Positions 1-6,585 of a stretch of 64,000 nt of DNA are shown here, one piece after another. Numbering within the stretch: the stretch's first letter is position 1; each line of letters opens with the position of its first letter. The DNA lies in NCBI GenBank assembly GCA_903844735.1, contig CAIMUX010000131.1, positions 103,092 through 167,091 on the forward strand, read 5' to 3'. The notes under the pieces are model-generated. The model was given only the letters and a program-made list of their open reading frames with translations, had not been told where the DNA came from and made no database searches. A program made the position numbers and the translations under genes. This DNA comes from Candidatus Eiseniibacteriota bacterium. GTDB taxonomy: Bacteria; Eisenbacteria; RBG-16-71-46; CAIMUX01.

Positions 1-656
1 ACATCGCCGGGATCGAGCCGCCGGCCGTCGGCGAGGATCTCGTACGATCCGCGTCGCTCCCAAGCCGTGCCCACCTGCAGGGCAAGTCCGGTCCGACGCA
101 CCGGCTGTCCCCCGGCTTCCAGCACCAAGCATGGCCCTCCGGGATGCAGCGCCCTCGGAAGGCCAAGGGCGACCTCGTCGAGCAGTTCCGCCGCGCGCGC
201 CGATGTAGGCCCGAGGCCCGCGGCGGAGGATGGGACGCGGACCCCGGCGGCCATGCGCACGCGATCGCGCCGGAAACTGAACTCGGAGGCGCCGCGAAAC
301 TCGCCGAGAGACAAAGGCGCTCTCGGCCCGCCTGGCAGGTCAACATCAGCGCGCGTGAAATCGGCGCCCGCCGAGAGCCGGAACGATGGCATTCGCCAGG
401 CGAGGTCGACGGGTAGCATGTACTGGATGGCCGAAAAGCCTCCGCGGAGCCCTTCCCACTCACGAGAGTGGTACGCCGCACCCGTATGAAGCTCGAGGTA
501 CGAGGTGTCGGTCGAGCGGACCGCGGCGGAGGCGCCGGTCGCGAACAGGAGGCCGAACGCCGGGTTTCCCGCGAGGGACAGAACGACGCCATACCGCCCA
601 AGCGAACCGCGCGACCATCGGCGGAGACGAGAGGCAGGGGCCGGACGAGCCTTCAT
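1..656 (-). CDS. exported, probably beta-barrel envelope protein (3' end outside window)
   Basis: The frame from the ATG at 656 stays open to base 1 (218 codons), so only the N-terminal part is seen. It begins with a basic segment (MKARPAPASRLRRWSRG), then a hydrophobic stretch ending in A-S-A-A, which reads as a signal peptide. The mature part is rich in short alternating polar/hydrophobic stretches with aromatic girdle-like residues (SYLELHTGAAYHSREW; FRGASEFSFRRDRVRMAAGV), as in outer-membrane beta barrels. The start codon overlaps the stop of the upstream gene (ATGA), so the two are probably translationally coupled and belong to one leftward operon. No family is recognised; the barrel reading is inference from composition. 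Confidence 0.6.
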   Translation of the reverse strand, partial: MKARPAPASRLRRWSRGSLGRYGVVLSLAGNPAFGLLFATGASAAVRSTDTSYLELHTGAAYHSREWEGLRGGFSAIQYMLPVDLAWRMPSFRLSAGADFTRADVDLPGGPRAPLSLGEFRGASEFSFRRDRVRMAAGVRVPSSAAGLGPTSARAAELLDEVALGLPRALHPGGPCLVLEAGGQPVRRTGLALQVGTAWERRGSYEILADGRRLDPGD

Positions 657-2080
657 TCCCGCTCCCCATGGATGTGAAGAATCCCCTCGCCGCCGATAAC
701 CCGCCACGGTGCCGGCGCCCCGTGAGCACCCTCACCGGGACCGACCGGGAGGCCCAGCCCATCCATCAACTCGTTGAGAGCCGCCCAACCATCGAGCCCC
801 GGTGCCTGGAGCCAGGCTTCCCGCAAAGCCTGTTCCGCAGCGGCGGCCTGCTCCGGCCCGAGCCCTGCGGCGGCGCGAGCTGATGCCAGCGCGGGCCAAG
901 CAAACCAGCTCAGCGGCACTCGCATCCACCGCTCCAGTACCGGGCGCGGGAATCCTCGGTCGAGCAAAAGCAATGTGGCAGTCGCCTGCTCGAGCTCCGG
1001 CGGTGTGAGCGACCACCCGGCAGCGGGCTCCAACGTGCCTCCACCCAACCGAAGCGCAAGCCGGGAGGCGGCCTCGCGGGCCGCGGCCGGTGCATCTCCC
1101 GGCGTGAACGACGCGATCACCGGCTCCCCGAAACGCGAACCGCCCAGGGCGTCGAGGGGCGATAGCTCCACCGTGATCCGCCCCTCTTCGCGGCGCCACG
1201 TGCCCCGTACTACGGCCGTGGCACTACACAGCTCGGCCACCCGCGACACCTGCTTCGGATCGACCGGCGGAGGGATCTGCTGCAGCCAGGCCAGAAGCGT
1301 CTCCTCGATGCGCCCCTGGGTGCCAAGATCAGCTTCGCCGGTCGGCGGCAGGCCATGATCCCGCTGAAACCGGACCAGCGCGTTATCGAGATCATCCCCC
1401 CAGGTGCCCGCTGGGCTCTCCAGGTAGAGAACGCCATCCGTGCCGGGCAGAATCGAGAGTCGTGCGCGCAGCCCTTCCACCGTGTTTACCGGCGCCGTGG
1501 AGACCGCCAGGGGTGCCCGAATCGGTTTGCCGTAGCGCAGAAGATCGGCGGCGGCCAAGGCCACCGGCACCGGCACCGGGCAGATCCCGCTCCCTCGGAG
1601 CGCCTCGTGCAGAAGATAGATCCAAGCGAGACCGAACAGCGGCGCATCCTCCGGTGCACCCGCGTTCTCCGGCGGGAGCAGAAGCACGGCCCCACTCGCG
1701 CCCCGGCCGGCGCCCCCATCCACGCGATCGGGCCCTCGCGCGGCCAAGGCATCGGCGGCCCGGCGCTCCAGAGCGCGGCGACGCCACTCGGAGAGGACCG
1801 CCTCTCGCGTTCCCGGCGCGAACCCCTCGAGAGCGAGGTAACGACAGTCCGCCACCGCCTCGCGGCCCGCCTCCTCATCGGCCCGCGCGGCCCAGTATGC
1901 CGCGGCCGCATCGGTAGGGTCCTCGGTGAGCAGGCTGTCGAGCAGCACGGTCGCACCCACGACGTCTCCTGCCTCGATCAGCCGCGCCGCACGCACACGT
2001 GGAGTAGCGGCGGTGGCGAACCCCGGCAGGCCGAGCATCGTCATGGCAGACAGGGCGAGGGCAAACCACGCACGAGACAT
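653..2080 (-). CDS. exported protein with a peptidoglycan-binding-like segment
   Basis: 475 residues with a clear signal peptide (MSRAWFALALSAMTMLGLPGFATA). The region after it (about 30-120) looks like helical TPR-type repeats (ARLIEAGDVVGATVLLDSLL, AAYWAARADEEAG). Around residues 230-270 the stretch ALVRFQRDHGLPPTGEAD followed by a TQGRIEETL segment resembles the PG_binding_1 fold of cell-wall-binding proteins. The C-terminal third is Ala/Leu rich and unassigned. It lies immediately after the 2081-2968 gene with no spacer, and its stop overlaps the next start. It is probably a periplasmic or envelope-associated factor; no catalytic motif is visible. Confidence 0.6.
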   Translation of the reverse strand: MSRAWFALALSAMTMLGLPGFATAATPRVRAARLIEAGDVVGATVLLDSLLTEDPTDAAAAYWAARADEEAGREAVADCRYLALEGFAPGTREAVLSEWRRRALERRAADALAARGPDRVDGGAGRGASGAVLLLPPENAGAPEDAPLFGLAWIYLLHEALRGSGICPVPVPVALAAADLLRYGKPIRAPLAVSTAPVNTVEGLRARLSILPGTDGVLYLESPAGTWGDDLDNALVRFQRDHGLPPTGEADLGTQGRIEETLLAWLQQIPPPVDPKQVSRVAELCSATAVVRGTWRREEGRITVELSPLDALGGSRFGEPVIASFTPGDAPAAAREAASRLALRLGGGTLEPAAGWSLTPPELEQATATLLLLDRGFPRPVLERWMRVPLSWFAWPALASARAAAGLGPEQAAAAEQALREAWLQAPGLDGWAALNELMDGLGLPVGPGEGAHGAPAPWRVIGGEGILHIHGERE

Positions 2081-2968
2081 TCAGCGACTCTCCCTCTTCT
2101 CCTGCGGCGGTCCCTCCGCGTCCACTGCGGGGATTCCACCGGACAACTGTCGCCCGACCCAGTCGGCGAGGTCAACCGCGAGCTTCGGGCGCGCACCGAG
2201 GGTGCGGGGGCTGCAGGCATAGCCATCGATCGTCCAAAGGCGACAGGCAGGGCGAGCGGCGAGATGGATTTCCCTGGCGGCGTTGGCCTTATCCCGGTCA
2301 TCGGTGGGAGCCAGCACCAACGCCGGCATGGCGAGACCGGCGAGCAGCGGTCCTACCGGCAGCCGGACAAGTTCCCGCACGGGAGCAATGAGGAGCAGAG
2401 CGACAGCGGGCCGCGACAAGCGGGAAGCAGCCACCGCCGCGGCGGCCGCGCCGCGTCCCGTCCCGCCAAGCACCACAGGTCCACCCTGCCCGATTGCCGC
2501 CCCCGCTTGCGCCAGGACCGCCACGACTTCCTCCCAGGCGGACGCCCAAGGCGCCCCCGGATCCTCAGGCCGGCCCCACACCGGCAAAGAGGCCGTGGGG
2601 TGCCGAACCACGATCTGTGGCACGAAGACGAGGTGACCCCGCCCGGCAAAAAGCCGCGCCAATCTCTCCCAGGTCGCCAGACTGTCGACCGGATCGGGCA
2701 GAAGGACGACCGCACCTCCAGAGATCATCCGGGATGGCCGATAGCAATCAACAGGGAAGGGAACGCCGCCCTCGGTCCGCAGGACGACGCGCTCCAACCC
2801 GACGGGAGTCGCGGCCACCGTGTCGGCGGGGCTTGGCCGTGCCGCCCACAGAGGCGCCGGGGCAAGGAGCGGCGCGAAGAAAACAGCAACCAGAAGCACG
2901 CGTGCGCGGTGGGCCGCGCGCGTGAGCGCAATGCTCGCACGTTGCGGGCTCAGGGAGTCCAGGGACAT
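2081..2968 (-). CDS. exported alpha/beta-hydrolase-like protein lacking the canonical nucleophile motif
   Basis: 295 residues from the ATG at 2968: a basic N-terminus, then a long hydrophobic segment (VLLVAVFFAPLLAPAPLWAA) as signal peptide or anchor. The rest follows the alpha/beta-hydrolase order: a strand with VVLLPDPVDS, GRGHLVFVPQIV, the nucleophile-elbow position VVLGGTGRGAAAAAVAA near residue 170, a late strand ALVLAPTDD, then a helix to the C-terminus. The elbow reads G-G-T-G-R-G, not G-x-S-x-G, and no clear late catalytic His is seen, so it may be non-catalytic. It is the first gene of the three-gene envelope operon running left. Its ATG overlaps on the opposite strand with that of the 2967-3314 gene. 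Confidence 0.55.
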   Translation of the reverse strand: MSLDSLSPQRASIALTRAAHRARVLLVAVFFAPLLAPAPLWAARPSPADTVAATPVGLERVVLRTEGGVPFPVDCYRPSRMISGGAVVLLPDPVDSLATWERLARLFAGRGHLVFVPQIVVRHPTASLPVWGRPEDPGAPWASAWEEVVAVLAQAGAAIGQGGPVVLGGTGRGAAAAAVAASRLSRPAVALLLIAPVRELVRLPVGPLLAGLAMPALVLAPTDDRDKANAAREIHLAARPACRLWTIDGYACSPRTLGARPKLAVDLADWVGRQLSGGIPAVDAEGPPQEKRESR

Positions 2969-3314
2969 GGAACATGAGGATGGTGGTCGCCCCGGTCTCA
3001 TCGGGTACGACGAGAGAACGGAGACCTGGTTCGTACGTTCCGCCGATTCCCAGAAGCTCATGCTCACCCGCCAGTCCTTGGCCCGCCTCGTTGAAATGTA
3101 CAACTCCGTACACACCGGCCGGCCGATCGTCCTTGTGGAGGAGCGGGAGCTCCGCCGCCTTCTGGCAGTCGGGCGCCACGCCGAGGAGGCCCGCGCCGCC
3201 GCTGCCGCCACGGAGCACCGACGTCCGGTCGACCTTCTAACGCGGCTCGTCGCACAACTCCTCACCGGCCTGGCGGGAGCCGTTGCCTCGCCCCGAGGCC
3301 CACGGCCTCGATAG
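2967..3314 (+). CDS. small conserved-looking hypothetical protein
   Basis: 115 residues from the ATG at 2967, preceded by AGGGAG about nine bases upstream. The first half (GYDERTETWFVRSADSQKLM, then TRQSLARLVEMYNSVHTGRP and IVLVEEREL) has good protein-like composition and strongly GC-biased third positions; the C-terminal half is low-complexity Ala/Arg. No family is recognised. It is the only rightward gene here and converges on ccmD. Its start codon overlaps that of the leftward gene at 2968, so any promoter for it would lie inside that gene. Confidence 0.5.
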   Translation: MEHEDGGRPGLIGYDERTETWFVRSADSQKLMLTRQSLARLVEMYNSVHTGRPIVLVEERELRRLLAVGRHAEEARAAAAATEHRRPVDLLTRLVAQLLTGLAGAVASPRGPRPR

Positions 3315-3342
3315 CCCCCCCCCGCGTCCGCGCGGTCCCTCG

Positions 3343-3507
3343 TCACGGCCTCGCCGAGTGCGGCCCCGGAGCCTCCTCGGCGCGCCGCCGCAGTTCCTCG
3401 ACCTCCCGGCCGATCCGTCCGATGCGCCGGCCCAGCAGCAGAAGGTAGACGGCAAGCGCCACCCAGATGAAGCCGTAGGCCAGCACCAGGTATCCCAGTC
3501 CGTTCAT
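3343..3507 (-). CDS. ccmD: CcmD-like small membrane protein
   Basis: 54 residues: a single membrane segment near the N-terminus (YLVLAYGFIWVALAVYLLLL) followed by a charged helix (RRIGRIGREVEELRRRAEEA). This size and layout match CcmD, the small subunit that helps release holo-CcmE from the CcmABCD complex. It starts four bases after the ccmC stop, is the last gene of the ccm run, and meets the rightward gene ending at 3314. Sequence identity is too low to recognise the family alone; the call rests on position and topology. Confidence 0.75.
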   Translation of the reverse strand: MNGLGYLVLAYGFIWVALAVYLLLLGRRIGRIGREVEELRRRAEEAPGPHSARP

Positions 3508-3511
3508 CGGC

Positions 3512-4327
3512 TCACTCCCGCGCATCGAGGCCGGCGCGCAATGCCGCCACCCGCGTCTCGAGCCGCCCCAACAAGAGGCGCTTGACGAGAAGGGCAGCGA
3601 AGACGGTGAAGACGGCCAGCATCCCCATGCGCAGGGCGACCGCCATGGACGGATCGAGGCCGCCTCGTTTCGAGATGAGAGTCTCCGGATGCTGGGTACG
3701 AAACCAGCGCACAGAGAGGTAGACGATCGGCACATTGAGCGCGCCGATGATGCCGAGGACCGCGGCGTAACGCCGCACCCTCGCGTCGTCCGCCATGTAG
3801 GCACGGAGCACCAGGTAGCCGGCGTAGATCAGCCAAAGCACCAGCGTGCTCGTGAGCCGCGCGTCCCAGGTCCACCAGGCCCCCCAGGCGAACCGAGCCC
3901 AGACCGGGCCGGTGAGGAGCACAATCGTGCAGCAGAGCAGCCCGGTCTCGGCCGCCGCCTCTGCCGTGGCATCCCACGAGCGGCGCCCGTGGGCGAGGAA
4001 ACCGATGGAGGCCACCAGGACGATGCCGAAGCCGAGGAAAGCCGCCATGGCGAACGGAACATGGAAGTAGAACACCCGCTGGACGATGCCGCCGGTGTCG
4101 CCGGCGGCTTCGGGTGCGCGCACCATCGCGAAATAAAGGGCCGTGATCACCAGCGGCACGGTGAGCAGGTCAAACGCGCGGCCCACCGCGAGCCAGGCGG
4201 CCAAGTGATCATGCGGCCTCTCGCGGTCGTGCTTCGCGGCCACGCCACCGTCCTTCATGGTCACCCCACCATTCTCTATGGCCAACCCACCATCCCCCGC
4301 GGCCATGCCGCGATTCTTCGCCGCCAT
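3512..4327 (-). CDS. ccmC: heme-handling membrane protein CcmC (CcsA/CcmC family)
   Basis: 271 residues with six predicted membrane segments. The WWD heme motif is intact (WGAWWTWDARLTSTLV), flanked by periplasmic histidines in HVPFAMA and RTQHPETL that serve as heme ligands in the family. CcmC presents heme to CcmE on the outer face of the inner membrane. Compared with typical CcmC (about 230-250 residues) the N-terminus has an extra 34 residues made of seven-residue repeats, so the true start could be an internal one (for example the Met in GVTMKDGG). It lies between ccmB (67 bp upstream) and ccmD. Confidence 0.93.
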   Translation of the reverse strand: MAAKNRGMAAGDGGLAIENGGVTMKDGGVAAKHDRERPHDHLAAWLAVGRAFDLLTVPLVITALYFAMVRAPEAAGDTGGIVQRVFYFHVPFAMAAFLGFGIVLVASIGFLAHGRRSWDATAEAAAETGLLCCTIVLLTGPVWARFAWGAWWTWDARLTSTLVLWLIYAGYLVLRAYMADDARVRRYAAVLGIIGALNVPIVYLSVRWFRTQHPETLISKRGGLDPSMAVALRMGMLAVFTVFAALLVKRLLLGRLETRVAALRAGLDARE

Positions 4328-4336
4328 GCCACCGTT
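4226..4336 (-). repeat. five 21 bp degenerate tandem repeats over the ccmC start
   Basis: On the coding strand the unit is roughly GGT-GGN-NTG-GCC-NNG-NAN-GAN. Translated it gives MAAKNR, GMAAGDG, GLAIENG, GVTMKDG, GVAAKHD. The unit is a multiple of three, so the frame is kept. Either the CcmC N-terminus carries a repeat tail or the repeat sits in the ccmB-ccmC spacer and translation starts further in. Confidence 0.7.
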
Positions 4337-4394
4337 CCGCGCCGGGTTCTGCCGTTTTCCGCGCCTGTGCCGGCTTCTTCGCGGCCGTGTCGCC

Positions 4395-5087
4395 TCACTC
4401 CTCCAGCAAATGGTCGAAGAGAAGCAGTCCCGCGGTGATGAAGACGATGTCGTAGGCCGCGATCAGGGCCAGCCACCGCTCCCCCTCCGCCGCCGGCCGC
4501 CCCCCCAGCGCCTGTCCGGTCAGTTGCGTAGCTGCAATCAGCACCGGCACCCAGACCGGGTAGAGAAGCAATGGCAGCAGCACCTCTCGCAGCCGCGATC
4601 CGCTCGCGAGGGCGGAGAGAAGCGTACCGACCGCCGAGAACCCGAGCGTGCCGAGGAATGCTACCAACGCGAGCCGCGGTAGGCAAGACAGCACGGACAC
4701 CCGCATGAGGATGGAGAAAATCGGAATGGTCAGGACCTCGACAAGCCCTATGAGAAGCAGATTGCCGAGCATCTTTCCTGCGAATACCGCGCTGCGGTTG
4801 ACCGGCGCCAGCATGAGCGCCTGCAGACAGCCGCCTTCCCGCTCGATGGCGAAGGAACGATTCAGCCCCAAGACACCGGAAAAGGAGAAGGCGATCCAGA
4901 GAAGCCCCGGCCCCAGCGTCTCAGCCATGATGTCGCGGTCGATGCGCCCGGCATCGAAGGAAAACCCGAAAAGCACAGTGACCAGAAGCGCGAAAAACGC
5001 CATGGACGTAAGCGCCTCGCGCGAGCGCCACTCGAGCAGCAGGTCCTTCCGCAGGATCGCCCCAACAGCGCGCAGCCACGGGCTCAA
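4395..5087 (-). CDS. ccmB: heme exporter permease CcmB
   Basis: 230 residues, the usual CcmB length, with about six membrane segments and family-typical stretches (KDLLLEWRSREALTSMAFFA, GLLWIAFSFSGVLGLNRSFA, EREGGCLQALMLAPVNRSA, AGKMLGN). CcmB is the permease partner of the CcmA ATPase; together with CcmC they load and release heme from CcmE. The start is a TTG at 5087 preceded by GGGAGGG, 19 bp after the ccmA stop. Confidence 0.93.
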   Translation of the reverse strand: MSPWLRAVGAILRKDLLLEWRSREALTSMAFFALLVTVLFGFSFDAGRIDRDIMAETLGPGLLWIAFSFSGVLGLNRSFAIEREGGCLQALMLAPVNRSAVFAGKMLGNLLLIGLVEVLTIPIFSILMRVSVLSCLPRLALVAFLGTLGFSAVGTLLSALASGSRLREVLLPLLLYPVWVPVLIAATQLTGQALGGRPAAEGERWLALIAAYDIVFITAGLLLFDHLLEE

Positions 5088-5106
5088 CCGTCACCCTCCC
5101 CAGGCG

Positions 5107-5856
5107 TCACGGCGCACCCCCGCGCGCCACGGGACTGCCCGCGAACAGCGCGAGCCAGCGCGATTCGAGAGCGGCCGCGCCCAGTTCCGGGCCCCTGACC
5201 TCATCCTCGACGCGGCCGCGACGGAGAAAGGCGGCCCGCGTGCCGGTCCCCGCGACGTGCGCCAGGTCGTGGGTAGTCATGAGCACCGCGCCACCGGCGG
5301 TGCGGAAGCGGGCGAGGATCTCTTCCAGTCCGCGGATCCCCGCCGGATCGAGGCCGGTCATCGGCTCGTCGAGAAGGAGCAGAGCCGGCCGGTGCAGGAG
5401 TGCCCGCGCCGTCGTCAGCCGCTGCGCCATGCCGCGACTGTAGGCGCGCAGCGGACGATCCCCCACCCAGTCCAGCCCCACCGCGGCCAACACCGCGTCG
5501 ATGCGCGATTCCGGAGCACGCAGACTGAACAGCGAGGCGGTGAAGCGGAGGTTCTCGCGCGCACTCAGGCCCGCGTAGAGAAGCAGGTCGTGGGAGACGA
5601 AGCCGAGTCGCCGCCGCTGGTCCGGATCGTCGGAATGAAACGGCACGCCATCGAGGAGCACCTCCCCCTGCTGCGGCTTGTGGAGACCGGCGAGAAGCCG
5701 CAACAACGTGGACTTGCCGGCGCCGTTGGGGCCGAGCAGGACGAGCGACTCGCCGGCGGCGAGATCGAGGTCGATGCCTCGCAGGACCGGCGGACCGCCG
5801 TACCCCTTGACCAGACCGCGTACGCGCAGGAGCGGAACCCCGGTGAGGGCGCTCAC
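5107..5856 (-). CDS. ccmA: cytochrome c biogenesis ATP-binding protein CcmA
   Basis: 249 residues from the GTG at 5856, which overlaps the ccmE stop by four bases (GTGA). Walker A is GPNGAGKST, the signature-like motif is YSRGMAQRL, Walker B is LLLLDEPMTGLD, and the switch histidine is in TTHD. This is the cytoplasmic ATPase of the CcmAB complex that drives release of heme-loaded CcmE. An upstream ATG at 5928 would add 24 residues inside ccmE, so the GTG is preferred. Confidence 0.93.
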   Translation of the reverse strand: MSALTGVPLLRVRGLVKGYGGPPVLRGIDLDLAAGESLVLLGPNGAGKSTLLRLLAGLHKPQQGEVLLDGVPFHSDDPDQRRRLGFVSHDLLLYAGLSARENLRFTASLFSLRAPESRIDAVLAAVGLDWVGDRPLRAYSRGMAQRLTTARALLHRPALLLLDEPMTGLDPAGIRGLEEILARFRTAGGAVLMTTHDLAHVAGTGTRAAFLRRGRVEDEVRGPELGAAALESRWLALFAGSPVARGGAP

Positions 5857-6326
5857 GAACCGCCCTGCGGGACAGCGTCCGGGTGCTCTTTCCCGGCCGC
5901 CTCTTGGGCCTTGTACTTCGAGGGGCACTTGGTGAGCAAAGAGCTCGCCCGAAACACGGTGAGCGAGTCCAGTCGCCCCTCCAGCACCACCTCACTAGAA
6001 TCGGTGAACGTGCCGGGGGAGGTGCCGTTGAAGCAGACCGGCAGTGAGTTCTTGCCATCGCTCACGCGAAACGACAGAGCACGCCCCTCCTGCAAGACGG
6101 TGCCGGGGACGACCTTGCCGGTGACGCGCAATCCGCGCGGGCGCGCGGAGGCACTGGGGGCCAACAGTTCGCTCACCGTGTAGTAGTAGACCACACCGCT
6201 GCGGTTCGCACGCAACACGAGGACGACGACGGCGCCGAGAACAGCGAGCACCACGATAGCCGTGCGCACGCGGGTGTCACCGCGGCGGCGCGCGGGAACA
6301 GCCACGTCGGGAGTGAAGTCAGTCAT
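5853..6326 (-). CDS. ccmE: heme chaperone CcmE, cysteine-type (CxxxY)
   Basis: 157 residues: short cytoplasmic tail, one membrane anchor (TAIVVLAVLGAVVVLVLRA), then the OB-fold periplasmic domain (GLRVTGKVVPGTVLQEG, LSFRVSDGKNSLPVCFNGTS, PGTFTDSSEVVLEGRL). At the place where most CcmE proteins have the heme-attaching His (V-L-A-K-H-D-E-x-Y), this one has L-L-T-K-C-P-S-K-Y, the C-x-x-x-Y variant known from some archaea and Desulfovibrio, where Ccm systems often lack CcmG and CcmH. The following genes are ccmA, B, C and D; no ccmF, G or H is in the window, which agrees. The start is the second of two staggered ATGs; the first is out of frame. It is the first gene of the operon. Confidence 0.92.
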   Translation of the reverse strand: MTDFTPDVAVPARRRGDTRVRTAIVVLAVLGAVVVLVLRANRSGVVYYYTVSELLAPSASARPRGLRVTGKVVPGTVLQEGRALSFRVSDGKNSLPVCFNGTSPGTFTDSSEVVLEGRLDSLTVFRASSLLTKCPSKYKAQEAAGKEHPDAVPQGGS

Positions 6327-6585
6327 GTCATGTCTCCAGGGTTCGCGGGACCTCGCGCCTCGCCGCCTCAAAACAAGCGACGGCGCGGGCCGGCGCCCGG
6401 ACCGATCCCGGGGGCAGATCCCGCCCACGCCCATGATAGCCGGACCCGCCGGTCTCCAAAAGCCCGCTTTGGGCCGAGAGGGCGAGTAACCGGGCGGTCG
6501 TCGCCGGGTCCTGCCGACGGGTGGCGCACCTCGGAACCCACACCGGCGGAACGCCGTAGTCGACATTCGTTATCCAGCCGCGGCC

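Noticed and set aside
1355..2977. 540-codon open frame on the + strand over the first envelope genes
   Set aside because: Antisense shadow; the leftward frames have signal peptides, coupled starts and better composition.
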